Shown: positions 8,164-16,818 of the stretch, piece after piece
How positions within the stretch are numbered: the stretch's first letter is position 1
Layout: each line of letters begins with the position of its first letter
NCBI GenBank assembly: GCA_019637585.1
Contig: JAHBVL010000012.1
Span: forward strand, 10,185-74,184
Direction: 5' to 3'
Length of the DNA stretch: 64,000 nt
Source of the DNA: Thermomicrobiales bacterium
GTDB taxonomy: Bacteria; Chloroflexota; Chloroflexia; Thermomicrobiales; UBA6265
Notes under the pieces: generated by a model
The model's input: only the letters and a program-made list of their open reading frames with translations
Database searches by the model: none
Told to the model about the DNA's origin: nothing
Position numbers and translations under genes: made by a program

Positions 8164-8433
8164 GGTCATTCCGAGCGCAGCCGAGGAATCTCTCGTTCGC
8201 GTAGGAAGCGCTGCTCCTCCGCAGCGACTCCCGCCCTCAACGAGAGATTCCTCCACTCCGCTTCGCTTCGGTCGGAATGACGACGCATGGAGCAGTCAAT
8301 CGGACCATGTCCAGCCGGTGCTGTCCTGAAAGCCACGCCGATAGTCCGCAACGGCTTACCGTCCAGCGACTCCCGCCCTCAACGAGAGATTCCTCCACTC
8401 CGCTTCGCTTCGGTCGGAATGACGACGCATGGA
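8164..8433 (+). repeat. Palindromic intergenic repeat with two 70-bp direct copies
   Basis: The 377-base gap between the tlpA-like gene and eda holds no gene. A 70-base unit at 8222-8291 is repeated without a visible change at 8364-8433. Inside it, the part ending in TCGGAATGAC is the imperfect reverse complement of 8164-8198 (GTCATTCCGAG...), so the first copy can fold into a long hairpin. Just before it, 8113-8160 is a GTCCGGAGTCC-type low-complexity stretch, similar to one near 19150. Confidence 0.8.
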
Positions 8434-8489
8434 AGAGCTTCAGCGCATGGCGCTTTGGTCAGTCGGAATGAGGGTGCGTGTGAACGGCG

Positions 8490-9164
8490 CTACGCGCGAG
8501 CCGCGCGTACTGCCTCGACCAGACTCGCGGCGCGGCGGGTGATTTCGGCCCAGGCACCCTTGCTCACAGTTCCACCATCGACGAGATTGCTGCCCAGCGC
8601 CACAGCCACGGCTCCGGCTTTGATGAAGTCGCCGGCATTCTCCAGCGAGACGCCGCCCGAAGGGATCAGCTTGAGCTGGGGTAGCGGACCGAGAATATCC
8701 TTGAAGTAGCGCGGTCCACCCAGACCGGCCGGATGCACTTTGATATAGCTGGCGCCCGCTTCCCAGGCCGTCAGCATCTCAGTCGCGGTGAATGCGCCGA
8801 TGACAGTCGGAATCGAGTAGCGCCGGCACATCTCGATCGTCGCTTCCTTGGTGGTGGGCGTCACGATGTACTCAGCCCCGGCCAGAATGGCGATACGGGC
8901 GGTCTCCGGGTCGAGCACGGTGCCGGCGCCGATATATGCCTCTTCCCCAACGGCTTTGCGAACCGCTGAAATCGCTTCGGCCGCGGTCGGGTTTGTGAAG
9001 GTGAATTCGACATTGGTCACGCCGCCGGCCACCAGCGCCTCCGTCACCGCAACAGCCTGGGAGAGATCGTCCAGCCGGACAACGGCCACGACTCCTGATG
9101 ATTCGATTCTGCTCTGGCTGGACAATGGATTCGCCCTTTCATTCGGCTCGACAACCCTCGTCAT
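8490..9164 (-). CDS. eda: KDPG/KHG aldolase
   Basis: A 224-residue class I aldolase of the Eda family. The Schiff-base lysine is in YIKVHPA, the catalytic glutamate region is VEFTFTNP, and the phosphate-binding end is IPSGGVSLENAGDFIKAGAVAVALGS. It would split 2-keto-3-deoxy-6-phosphogluconate (or 4-hydroxy-2-oxoglutarate) into pyruvate and an aldehyde. The first 17 or so residues precede the barrel. It is divergent from the NrtR-like gene and stands alone, with no edd or kdgK beside it. Confidence 0.9.
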   Translation of the reverse strand: MTRVVEPNERANPLSSQSRIESSGVVAVVRLDDLSQAVAVTEALVAGGVTNVEFTFTNPTAAEAISAVRKAVGEEAYIGAGTVLDPETARIAILAGAEYIVTPTTKEATIEMCRRYSIPTVIGAFTATEMLTAWEAGASYIKVHPAGLGGPRYFKDILGPLPQLKLIPSGGVSLENAGDFIKAGAVAVALGSNLVDGGTVSKGAWAEITRRAASLVEAVRAARA

Positions 9165-9227
9165 GATGATACTCGGTTGCCTCTCCCGTACACTGTTGGG
9201 AGCAGCGCTGGAATCGTTTGGAACCGA

Positions 9228-9929
9228 ATGATGATCGTCACATCAGCAACCCAGAATGCGACCGAACGAGGCTCCACTGCCGGAGCGCCGGTCGTCGAGC
9301 TGCGCGTTGCCGCGTTGACCTTCGCCCGGGGCGAGCTCTACACACTCCTCGCGTCGGAACCAGCTGGCCCGACCCTGCCACACACCAAACCGGAGGAGAG
9401 CCAGTCACTCGACGAAACGGCCATGCGACTAGTGAGAACAACGCTCGGCTTTTCCGAGCAATACATGGAACAGCTCTATTCCCTCAGCCACTCCGAAGGG
9501 GACGACTGGTCGATCATCGTCAGCTACATCGCATTGATACGAACGCCGGATGAGCTGGTCGCGCCATTCGAGGGCGCCTGGGTGAGGCAAGCGGTGCTCA
9601 CACCCCTCTCCTCCTCCGATCAACGGGTGCTGGACTACGCCCTCTTTCGCCTGCGCGCCAAGCTTGGTTACACCACGATCGCTTTTCACCTCATGCCGGA
9701 GCTCTTCACGCTGAGCGAGTTGCAGTCCGTTTTCGAGACGATTCTCGGCCGGACGCTGGATAAGCGAAACTTCCGTCGCCGGATGGCCACACTGGGCATC
9801 CTGGCGGGAACGCGAGAAACCCGGCGGGACGGCAGCCATCGGCCAGCCCGCCTCTACCGCTTCCTGCCCGACCGTGACCCGACCGACTATCTCACACCAC
9901 CGTGGGCATCGACCCAGCCAGACGAATAG
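9228..9929 (+). CDS. NrtR-like transcriptional regulator (degenerate Nudix + winged helix)
   Basis: About 233 residues. The first 150 resemble a Nudix fold, but the Nudix box is decayed (SLDETAMRLVRTTLGF lacks the REx2EE glutamates), as in NrtR sensors that bind ADP-ribose but do not hydrolyse it. The C-terminal 80 residues, with LPELFTLSELQSVFETILGR, LDKRNFRRRMATLGIL and PARLYRF, are the typical NrtR winged helix. The gene ends 7 bases before nadK, so the two are probably one operon and NAD(P) metabolism is the likely target. The start is one of two adjacent ATGs (9228 or 9231). An imperfect CTCCC-N10-GGGAG repeat at 9183-9202 could be part of an operator. Confidence 0.8.
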   Translation: MMIVTSATQNATERGSTAGAPVVELRVAALTFARGELYTLLASEPAGPTLPHTKPEESQSLDETAMRLVRTTLGFSEQYMEQLYSLSHSEGDDWSIIVSYIALIRTPDELVAPFEGAWVRQAVLTPLSSSDQRVLDYALFRLRAKLGYTTIAFHLMPELFTLSELQSVFETILGRTLDKRNFRRRMATLGILAGTRETRRDGSHRPARLYRFLPDRDPTDYLTPPWASTQPDE

Positions 9930-9936
9930 GCTCGAG

Positions 9937-10830
9937 ATGACAGAATCGCACTATCGGGCGCAGCAGCAAGCGCCCACATCGGTTGGACTCGTTGCCGCGC
10001 TGAGCAAGCCAGAGGCGCAGGAGCTTGCGCCCGAGATCACCCGCTTTCTCACCGAGCACGATGTCACAGTCGTTCCCGAGCGGGCGCTCTCCCCCGACGC
10101 GACGTCCCAGGTCGGCGCGATCATCGTCCTGGGTGGCGATGGGCTCATGATGCGGGCGGCACAGTCGTACGCCGATGTACCCCTGCTGGGTATCAATTTC
10201 GGGAAAGTCGGTTTTCTGGCTCATGTGGAGCGGGACGACTGGCGCCCGGCACTGGAAGCGGTAGTGGCTGGCAACTTCGCCATTCAGGAAAGCTCGACGC
10301 TCGACGCCACGATCGAATCGAGTCATGGCTCGGAACCGCAGGGATGGGCGATCAACGACGTGGTCATTCGCAGCGGTGTGCGGATGATCGACATCGAGGT
10401 TTATGTCGACGGCTACTTCGTGAACACCTATCCCGGCGACGGCATGATCGTGGCGACCTCGAGGGGAAGCACCGCCTACTGCATGGCCGCCGGTGGTCCG
10501 ATTCTCACCACCGGGGTGCGTGGCTTTGCCATCGTGCCGATTTCCTGCCACTCGCCGATCCGTACTCCGCTCGTCGTCGACGAATCGGCCCAGATCGACC
10601 TGCTCTTCACGTCACGGCACGACGCGTCGCTCATTCTGGACGGCAAGGTCACCAGCGAGCTGGCGCCCGACGATGTCGTGGCGATCCGGCGCGGCAAACA
10701 CTCGTGCCGGCTCATCTCGGTGGCGAACACCGATTTCTATGAAGCGTTCAGGACGAAATTCAACTTCCGCATCCGCCCGGATGCCGCCGCAACGGGGCTG
10801 CCGTCGACGCGGAAAAATGACGTTCAGTAG
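9937..10830 (+). CDS. nadK: NAD kinase
   Basis: A 297-residue ATP-NAD kinase making NADP from NAD. Family motifs are visible: GGDGLMMRAAQ (the GGDG phosphate site), GINFGKVGFLAHV, AINDVVI and SRGSTAYCMAAGGPI. Length is normal. The ATG at 9937 lies 7 bases after the NrtR-like gene; longer in-frame extension would overlap that gene. Being downstream of a regulator that senses NAD metabolites in other bacteria suggests its expression responds to NAD status; that is inference. Confidence 0.95.
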   Translation: MTESHYRAQQQAPTSVGLVAALSKPEAQELAPEITRFLTEHDVTVVPERALSPDATSQVGAIIVLGGDGLMMRAAQSYADVPLLGINFGKVGFLAHVERDDWRPALEAVVAGNFAIQESSTLDATIESSHGSEPQGWAINDVVIRSGVRMIDIEVYVDGYFVNTYPGDGMIVATSRGSTAYCMAAGGPILTTGVRGFAIVPISCHSPIRTPLVVDESAQIDLLFTSRHDASLILDGKVTSELAPDDVVAIRRGKHSCRLISVANTDFYEAFRTKFNFRIRPDAAATGLPSTRKNDVQ

Positions 10831-10845
10831 GAGCTGCTAAGCCGA

Positions 10846-11694
10846 TCAGGCTCGCTCTGAGACAGGAGCCGTTGGCTCCTCTTCGCTGGCGGGCTCGGAT
10901 TCGGACTCGGCGACTGGCGAACCACCCGGTCCGCTGCCGTCTGGGGCATCACTCGTCGCTCCGTTCGATGGGGTGTCGCCAGCTGCTTTCAGGGCTCTGG
11001 TCCGGCGACGGTCGAACAGGCGGATCGGTTCGGTCGGCTCGGATTCCTCATCGTCGAACGGATCCGCAAACATCTGCATTCCCGGTTCGATCCCCGGCGC
11101 GGCGAAGACGGGACCGATGAACTCCTCGCTCGCGCCAAAATCGAGCTGGCTCGAAGAGGCGGTGATCGTCGCGGCCGGAGGTTGCAGGGGGGCGAATGCG
11201 CCAGCGCCCCGCTCGACAAAGCGCTCTTCCGGTTGCGGCAACTGTTCGCGAATGATCGCGGCCCGTTCACCCTGATTCACGCCGCAGAAAGCGCAGACCG
11301 TCCATTTGGTGTCGATCATCTTGCCGCATCCGACACACGCATCCTTGAGCATGGTCTGACAATGCGGGCAGAGCATGTAGTCCTCTTCAACCGGCCGCTT
11401 GCAGGAGTGGCAGACTGAGACCTCTTCAAGGTCCTGAAGGAGGTATTCCTCTTCCAGCGACCGCTGGTAGGCCTCGTCGAGCGTTTCTTTCGGCCGGAGC
11501 AGGAGGTAAAGCAGTGCGCCCGGAATGGAGAAGAGCACGACGAGGAGCGTCCCGACGATCTGCGTGACAACGCTCTGACTCCGGGCATTGATATCCCGGT
11601 ACGCCCACACGGCCAGCGCAAACCAGAGAGCCAGAAGGTAGGCTGCGGAAAGTGCAAGAAAAATCTGCACTCCACGAGCTAGGGCTTCTTCCAC
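10846..11694 (-). CDS. Membrane-anchored double zinc-ribbon protein
   Basis: A 282-residue protein of unknown role. Two transmembrane segments occupy residues about 10-35 and 45-65 (LALSAAYLLALWFALAVWAY; VVTQIVGTLLVVLFSIPGAL). Then come four CxxC pairs in a DZANK-like double ribbon (CHSCKRP, CPHCQTM, CVGCGKM, CAFCGVN). The last 130 residues are acidic, Pro/Ser/Glu rich and probably unstructured. The start is GTG. It lies 39 bases after the c-di-AMP receptor gene on the same strand. Such ribbons often mediate protein contacts; no activity can be assigned. Confidence 0.8.
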   Translation of the reverse strand: MEEALARGVQIFLALSAAYLLALWFALAVWAYRDINARSQSVVTQIVGTLLVVLFSIPGALLYLLLRPKETLDEAYQRSLEEEYLLQDLEEVSVCHSCKRPVEEDYMLCPHCQTMLKDACVGCGKMIDTKWTVCAFCGVNQGERAAIIREQLPQPEERFVERGAGAFAPLQPPAATITASSSQLDFGASEEFIGPVFAAPGIEPGMQMFADPFDDEESEPTEPIRLFDRRRTRALKAAGDTPSNGATSDAPDGSGPGGSPVAESESEPASEEEPTAPVSERA

Positions 11695-11733
11695 GCTGCC
11701 ATCTCCATCGGTGCGAACAATGCGGGGGTGACC

Positions 11734-12066
11734 CTATCTGATCCGTTCGTAGCGTCGCAACCGCAACAGGTAGACCGTGACGCCACCCTCGATCGAGGGA
11801 ACAGGGCTGCCCACATGATACTCTGCCGGATCGACCAGCGACAGAAACGGATTTGCCTGCGTGACAACCGTTCCCCCATGCCGGGCAATGACCTCGTACA
11901 GCAATGGCACCGCATCATCATTGACGGCAGCAACAGCTGACGTGCGGTTGCCGTCCGATCCGACATGCTCGTGACTGATCACGCTGACTGCCAGTCCACG
12001 CTCGGTCAGCGCCTGAACCACCGCGTCTCCCGCGCCTCCGCGCATGTGCATCAATGCCATTTTCAT
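11734..12066 (-). CDS. Cyclic-di-AMP receptor-like protein (PstA/DarA family)
   Basis: A 110-residue PII-like protein. The start MKMALMHMRGGAGDAVVQAL, a middle with SAVAAVNDDAVPLLYEVI, and the end GGVTVYLLRLRRYERI fit the PstA/DarA/YaaQ family, trimers that bind cyclic-di-AMP between subunits. In Firmicutes the gene sits directly after tmk; the same order here (tmk, 37-base gap, this gene) supports the call. No c-di-AMP cyclase is in the window. The regions contacting the ligand in known members are only partly recognisable, so ligand binding is inferred. Confidence 0.8.
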   Translation of the reverse strand: MKMALMHMRGGAGDAVVQALTERGLAVSVISHEHVGSDGNRTSAVAAVNDDAVPLLYEVIARHGGTVVTQANPFLSLVDPAEYHVGSPVPSIEGGVTVYLLRLRRYERIR

Positions 12067-12103
12067 CGGTCAGGCGTCTCGAATGGGAACATGCGAGTTC
12101 GGA

Positions 12104-12745
12104 TCACAATCCGGCGAATTCAGGAAAGAGCCGCCGCAATCCGAGGACAATTTCCTCGGATACCGCGGTTGCCGGCTGGTCGCCATCGACCACGAGCCAT
12201 TGTGTAGGATACGTCCTGGCGCGATCCTGAAAAACCGCTTGCACTCTGCTGTGAAAGTCGAGCCCGGCCCGGTCGATCCAGTTGACCTCCTCGTCGACTC
12301 CGAATCGCCGTTGCAACCCTACTTCGACATCCACTGCTATGAGAACGCGCAGGTCCGGTTCGCAGTTTCCGACGGCGAAAGACTGAAGTTCCAGGAGTTC
12401 GTCGATCGGCAGACCGGAGCCGCCTCCCTGGTAGGCCAGCGTCGAATCGAGAAACCGGTCACACAGCACGTGCGTGCCCGAGGCGACCGCCGGTTCGATC
12501 CTCCTGGCGACGTGCTCGGCGCGAGCGGCTGTGTGCAGGAGCGCCACAGTCCTCGGGGCAGCACCCGCTCCCGCTTCCGAGAAGAGCAAGGTGCGGATTG
12601 CCTCACCGGCCGGTGTTCCACCTGGCTCCCGTGTGACATCAACCGGCAACCCGGCCGCACGCATCCGCTCGCCGAGCAGGCGCACCTGCGTCGATTTGCC
12701 GCTCCCCTCGGTCCCCTCGAAGACAATGAATCGCCCGGGGCTCAC
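12104..12745 (-). CDS. tmk: Thymidylate kinase
   Basis: A 213-residue dTMP kinase. Walker A GTEGSGKST near residue 10, the TREPGGTPAGE substrate loop, CDRFLDSTLAYQGGG (DR motif) and a LID-like region are present. The GTG at 12745 (VSPGRFIVFEGTEG) is chosen because it gives the normal length and starts one base after the stop of the upstream R3H-ATPase gene; a longer reading from 12856 would overlap that gene by over 100 bases. It supplies dTDP for DNA synthesis. Confidence 0.94.
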   Translation of the reverse strand: MSPGRFIVFEGTEGSGKSTQVRLLGERMRAAGLPVDVTREPGGTPAGEAIRTLLFSEAGAGAAPRTVALLHTAARAEHVARRIEPAVASGTHVLCDRFLDSTLAYQGGGSGLPIDELLELQSFAVGNCEPDLRVLIAVDVEVGLQRRFGVDEEVNWIDRAGLDFHSRVQAVFQDRARTYPTQWLVVDGDQPATAVSEEIVLGLRRLFPEFAGL

Positions 12746-12746
12746 C

Positions 12747-14570
12747 CTAGTAGATGCTTCCGCGGAAGATCTCCACGCGCCGGTGGGGCTCCTTGCCCCG
12801 GCTGCGGGAGCTGACGTTGTAACGATCGGCCAGCTCGTGCTGCATACGCCGGACATGCTTGGTCTGCGGTGTCAGGGCAATACTGGGCATACCCCGCATC
12901 ACCGCGCCGATCGCGTCTTCCGCCTCCTCCAACGCCGCGGTCACCGCTCCGGTGCCGCTTTCACGGGATCGAGAATGGATCGGCTGGACAGGTTGGACGA
13001 CAGGTGAGGTGGACCTGTCATCCTCCGTTTCTACCGGCTCGGGCAGCAACGGTGACAGCGCGTTTTGCATCTGCGCAATGGTGTTCGAGCGAAGCACGTA
13101 GACCGGCGTGCCCCGCAGTTCGGCATCGCGAACTGGTTGCGGTTTGGTCCGGTAGTAGTTCTTGAGCGTCATCACCATGTCGGCGTCGCGGGCATCCCGG
13201 ACGATCGCGCCGTTCAGTCCCAAACTGCGCATCGCCTGTTCGAGACGGTTCCGGCTGACGCCGAATGGATAGACCCGCAATGGCTTGCCGGGAGCGCCCC
13301 TGCCCCGCAATCCGGGATAGTTGACGATCGGCCCGTACGCGGCATCCGGAGCCTCCGTCCCACCCTGCGGAGGATCGTGCGCATCGGCTCCGTTCGTTCC
13401 GGACGCTCGCGACGCCAGATCCCACTCGTTCGACGACGAACGCCGCGTCAGCTGCTGCTGAGCGCGAAGGATGGGCGACATCGGATCGCGCCGTGCCTCA
13501 TCGGCTTCGGAGAAGGAGATCGTGCCGTCCTGGGACCGATGCCGGATTTCCGGGCGAACCGGCGCCCCTCGCAAGAGTGCGTCGACCGTGGCCGCCACCT
13601 CTTTATGGACGGCCACTTCATCCCGGCCGAGCAATTCGACCATCATGCCGAACGTCGGTGGCGCTTTTCGTTCGAGAATCGATTTCTGCGTGCCGCGGCG
13701 TCGCGCTTCCTCATCGGACAGGGTGACCGACTGAATACCGCCGATCAGATCGGACAGAGTCGGATTGAGCATCAGGTTTTCCAGCGAGTTGCCGTGGGCA
13801 GTGCCGATCAGCTGCACGCCTCGTTCGGCGATCGTCCTGGCCGCCATGGCTTCCAGTTCGGTGCCGATCTCGTCGATGACGATGACCTGCGGCATGTGGT
13901 TCTCCACCGCCTCGATCATCACCGCATGTTGCGCGGTCGGCGTCGGAACCTGCATTCGGCGGGCCCGGCCAATCGCGGGATGGGGGATGTCGCCGTCGCC
14001 GGCGATTTCGTTGCTCGTATCGACCACGATCACGCGCTTGCTCAGGTCGTCGGCCAGCACGCGCGCCGTTTCGCGCAGAAGGGTCGTTTTTCCCACACCT
14101 GGCCGACCTACGAGCAGGATGCTCTCCCCAGACTCGATCAGGTCGCGAATGATGGAGATCGTGCCATACACGGCCCGGCCCACCCGGCAGGTCAGCCCGA
14201 CGATTTCGCCGGACCGGTTGCGAATCGCCGAAATGCGATGCAGGGTCCGCTCGATACCGGCCCGGTTGTCGTCGCCGAAACTGCCGATGCGCTCGGCGAC
14301 ATGGAGCAGATCGTCGCGGGTGACATCCAGCGCCCCGATCTGCTGCTCAGACGAGGCGAAGCGCACCTCGGGCAACCGGCCCAGGTCCATCACGATCTCG
14401 ACGATGGCGCCACGCTGGTGGTCGGCGACAACCGTGCCAATCTGGGCGGCGATTCTCGGTGGAAGCACCGCCAGCAAATCCTCGAGGTTGTCGGTCGTTT
14501 CGTACTCGACCTCCGGAAGCACGAGCGCTGGCTTCTGTTCAGGTGGACGGATGACCACATCAGTTTCCAA
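12747..14570 (-). CDS. R3H-domain AAA ATPase (Ycf45/SpoIIIAA-like)
   Basis: A 607-residue protein. Residues about 30-330 form a SpoIIIAA/Ycf45-type ATPase: Walker [29 protein letters not shown], and Walker [14 protein letters not shown], with an unusual RRRG insert later. A linker and a middle region ([20 protein letters not shown], residues about 430-510) follow, and the C-terminus ([17 protein letters not shown]...EPHRRVEIF) is an R3H single-strand nucleic-acid-binding domain. Cyanobacterial and plastid relatives are known but their role is unclear; RNA or DNA remodelling is a guess. It is followed after one base by tmk and lies 6 bases from the GNAT-like gene, so the three are likely co-transcribed. 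Confidence 0.85.
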   Translation of the reverse strand: METDVVIRPPEQKPALVLPEVEYETTDNLEDLLAVLPPRIAAQIGTVVADHQRGAIVEIVMDLGRLPEVRFASSEQQIGALDVTRDDLLHVAERIGSFGDDNRAGIERTLHRISAIRNRSGEIVGLTCRVGRAVYGTISIIRDLIESGESILLVGRPGVGKTTLLRETARVLADDLSKRVIVVDTSNEIAGDGDIPHPAIGRARRMQVPTPTAQHAVMIEAVENHMPQVIVIDEIGTELEAMAARTIAERGVQLIGTAHGNSLENLMLNPTLSDLIGGIQSVTLSDEEARRRGTQKSILERKAPPTFGMMVELLGRDEVAVHKEVAATVDALLRGAPVRPEIRHRSQDGTISFSEADEARRDPMSPILRAQQQLTRRSSSNEWDLASRASGTNGADAHDPPQGGTEAPDAAYGPIVNYPGLRGRGAPGKPLRVYPFGVSRNRLEQAMRSLGLNGAIVRDARDADMVMTLKNYYRTKPQPVRDAELRGTPVYVLRSNTIAQMQNALSPLLPEPVETEDDRSTSPVVQPVQPIHSRSRESGTGAVTAALEEAEDAIGAVMRGMPSIALTPQTKHVRRMQHELADRYNVSSRSRGKEPHRRVEIFRGSIY

Positions 14571-14576
14571 TACTGC

Positions 14577-15809
14577 TCACTCCACAGCTGGGTGCGCCGG
14601 CCGGACAGCGAATCCGGCGGGCGAACGTTCGTTCAATGCGTGCAATGTCTGTTTTGCATGATTCCTGCTGTCGGAACCAGTGTAATAGGCCGGTACATGT
14701 TTCGGTCTGCGCTCCAGGGCTTCAGCGTCGTGCAACACCGCGTCTGCAGTTTGAACGCGCAACGGCGCGGTCGTGTATCGGATGTAGAGCTCTTGTTCGA
14801 GCCAGAGCCCGAATCCCCGCGCCGTGAGAAAGGTCTCGAGCTCCGAGTTGTACCCCCGAACGGCCAGATACATCTCTCCATCATGCGGACCCAGCCGCCG
14901 GCTGGTCATCAACGCGTCGATCATCGATGCCGCGTCCCGGGCGCGCCCCGGGGCGTAGATCACGTCGAGAACCTGACGCCGGCGGGCTGATTCACTCCGC
15001 ACGTATACCACCGGTCCTTCGGACCCCTCATGAATCCAGGCCCGTACGGCGCCGGTTTCCTCCGACCGTCCTTCCGCCAGTTCCCAACGATGACTGGTGT
15101 ATGCCTCTATATTCACCACCTCGCGTGGCACCGAATGGTTGTACAGCTGGTGGACGGCCCAGGTATCGGTCCGCTCCTGCTCCCGGAACCGCAGATCAGA
15201 AGGCTGTGCCCTGAAACCCGCTGTCGAATAGACCCGTTCTCTGGCATACGGCGCATATCCTGCCCGCCGCAGTGAATCTCCGACCGGCGAATCGACCGGC
15301 GCTCTGGCATAGAGCCTTTTCACACCTGCCGCTCCCGCAAATCGCGTGCCCTCTTCCAGAAGCGGCGCCCAGATCGGCTGTGGATCGTCCGAAACGTTCA
15401 CCAGTCCAATGGTCCACAGATGCCACCGCAGATCGGGCATGCACGGACGGAACTCGCTGTATCCGAGGAGATGACCCTGCGCCTCGGCGAGCAGCACAAC
15501 CGGCTTTCGTTCGCCACGCGCGGTGACCACCTGAGCGACACGCCCCAGGGGATTCCGGTTGGCCAGCATCGACTCGGGCTGATTCAGGCGGTAGGTCAGA
15601 TCGACGGAGCGAATGTTCAGCAGATCGCGCAGACCAGCCTGGCGAATCGACAGCTCCCGAAAAGGAATCGATCGCGCCGGGGTTTCGTCATCGCCGGAGG
15701 CGGTGGGCAGCTCGAAAAGGGGATTGCCAGGACCATCGTACTGCCCGAGGTGCGCTGCACCTCGATCGTTTCCACGAGCTCCTGGTTCAACACGAAGCAC
15801 GTTCACCAT
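14577..15809 (-). CDS. Conserved protein with two GNAT-like halves
   Basis: A 410-residue protein that I do not recognise by name. Both halves read like GNAT acyltransferases: the first from about residue 50 (IRQAGLRDLLNIRSVD, then LLAEAQGHLLGYSEF, then LLEEGTRFAGAAGVKRLYAR, SLRRAGYAPYARERVY), the second from about residue 215 (WAVHQLYNHSVPREV, VLDVIYAPGRARDAASMIDAL, FLTARGFGLWLEQELYIRY). The acetyl-CoA P-loop Q/RxxGxG/A is not obvious in either, so the fold may be reused for something else. It lies 6 bases upstream of the R3H ATPase gene and ends in a Pro-rich tail. Confidence 0.7.
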   Translation of the reverse strand: MVNVLRVEPGARGNDRGAAHLGQYDGPGNPLFELPTASGDDETPARSIPFRELSIRQAGLRDLLNIRSVDLTYRLNQPESMLANRNPLGRVAQVVTARGERKPVVLLAEAQGHLLGYSEFRPCMPDLRWHLWTIGLVNVSDDPQPIWAPLLEEGTRFAGAAGVKRLYARAPVDSPVGDSLRRAGYAPYARERVYSTAGFRAQPSDLRFREQERTDTWAVHQLYNHSVPREVVNIEAYTSHRWELAEGRSEETGAVRAWIHEGSEGPVVYVRSESARRRQVLDVIYAPGRARDAASMIDALMTSRRLGPHDGEMYLAVRGYNSELETFLTARGFGLWLEQELYIRYTTAPLRVQTADAVLHDAEALERRPKHVPAYYTGSDSRNHAKQTLHALNERSPAGFAVRPAHPAVE

Positions 15810-15866
15810 TATCGCAAGTGTAGCGGTCCGAAGGCCTGGCGAAAAGAGCCAGCGATGAGGTTCGGA

Positions 15867-16478
15867 TCACAGAACCCGGCGGCCGCTCAGGGCGCGCCCT
15901 AGCGTCACCTCGTCCGCGTACTCGAGATCGCCCCCGGCCGGCAGACCGGTGGCCGGTCGCGAAACAGTCACGCCCAAGGGCACGAGCAACCGGTGCAGAT
16001 AGGTCGCGGTGGCGTCGCCGGGGATATCGAGGTTGGTGGCCAGAATCACCTCGTTCGGCTTTTCCTCTTTGACTCGCTCGATCAGCTCGGCAATCTTCAG
16101 ACGGCCTGGTCCGATGCCATCGATCGGAGAAATCGCGCCGTGCAGCACGTGGTAGCGACCCCGGAACTGGCCAGTTCGATCGAGCGCCTGCACATCGAGC
16201 GGCTCTTCGACGACACAAATCGCGGCTTCGCGCGTAGGGTCAGAGCAGACCGGGCAGGGGTTCTGTTCGCTGAAATTGAAGCAAACCGAGCACAGCACGA
16301 TGCGATCCTTCACATCCAGGATCGCCTCAGCCAGCTGAGCGGCATTCTGTCGAGAGTCGCGGAGAATGTGATAGGCCAGTCGCGTCGCGGTTTTTGGCCC
16401 GATACCGGGCAGTTTAGAGAGCTCCTCGACCAGATTGGCGACGGGGCGGGCAGTCACGCCAGGGCGGGCAGAAGACAC
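15867..16478 (-). CDS. recR: Recombination protein RecR
   Basis: A 203-residue RecR: helix-hairpin-helix LSKLPGIGPKTATRLAYH, a four-cysteine zinc site CSVCFNFSEQNPCPVC, and a Toprim domain (AAICVVEEPLDVQALDRTG, then EVILATNLDIPGDATATYL). It forms a ring clamp with RecO (also in this window at 3404) for RecA loading at gaps. The GTG at 16478 is preferred because AAAGGA lies 6 nt upstream and the length fits the family; a GTG at 16532 would add 18 residues unlike the family. Confidence 0.95.
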   Translation of the reverse strand: MSSARPGVTARPVANLVEELSKLPGIGPKTATRLAYHILRDSRQNAAQLAEAILDVKDRIVLCSVCFNFSEQNPCPVCSDPTREAAICVVEEPLDVQALDRTGQFRGRYHVLHGAISPIDGIGPGRLKIAELIERVKEEKPNEVILATNLDIPGDATATYLHRLLVPLGVTVSRPATGLPAGGDLEYADEVTLGRALSGRRVL

Positions 16479-16617
16479 GGGAGTCCTTTCAATCGGAGCA
16501 ACGAGCTCGATCGCCTCGATAGTACACCCCACTCAAACACAACGCTCGACTATTCCGCGAAAGTGCGCTTTCCACGCTGCAGATGCCGCATCCGGCGCTG
16601 CCGCTGGGTGTCATCTG

Positions 16618-16747
16618 CAGTTCCGCGAGATCCGCCCGGCCGTAAACGGGCCGGGCTCACAGTGCGAAGGTCTTTCAGACCTAAGCCCCAGCCCCGCGGG
16701 GGCTTCGCACCGTGAGCGGCGCCGTTCACGGCGCTGCGGTCGCGTGG
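16618..16747 (+). repeat. Dispersed palindromic repeat, copy A
   Basis: About 130 bases in the gene-free stretch 16479-16818, closely matching 46120-46250 (copy B). It starts CAGTTCCGCGAGA and contains several inverted repeats (GCCCGGCC...GGGCCGGGC; GGCGCCGTTCACGGCGC; GCGAAG...CTTCGC). The two copies differ mainly in the loops. No ORF of its own is evident. Confidence 0.8.
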
Positions 16748-16818
16748 ACGGCACGATCCGTGCCTCTCACAACCTGTTGCGTTCACGCGAATGGAGGGCT
16801 TTCGTCGCGGGTGATGAA

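Noticed and set aside
13065-14990. 641-codon open frame on the plus strand
   Set aside because: It is antisense to the R3H ATPase gene, whose motifs are unmistakable; long antisense frames are common in GC-rich DNA. Its translation is low-complexity and lacks any domain.
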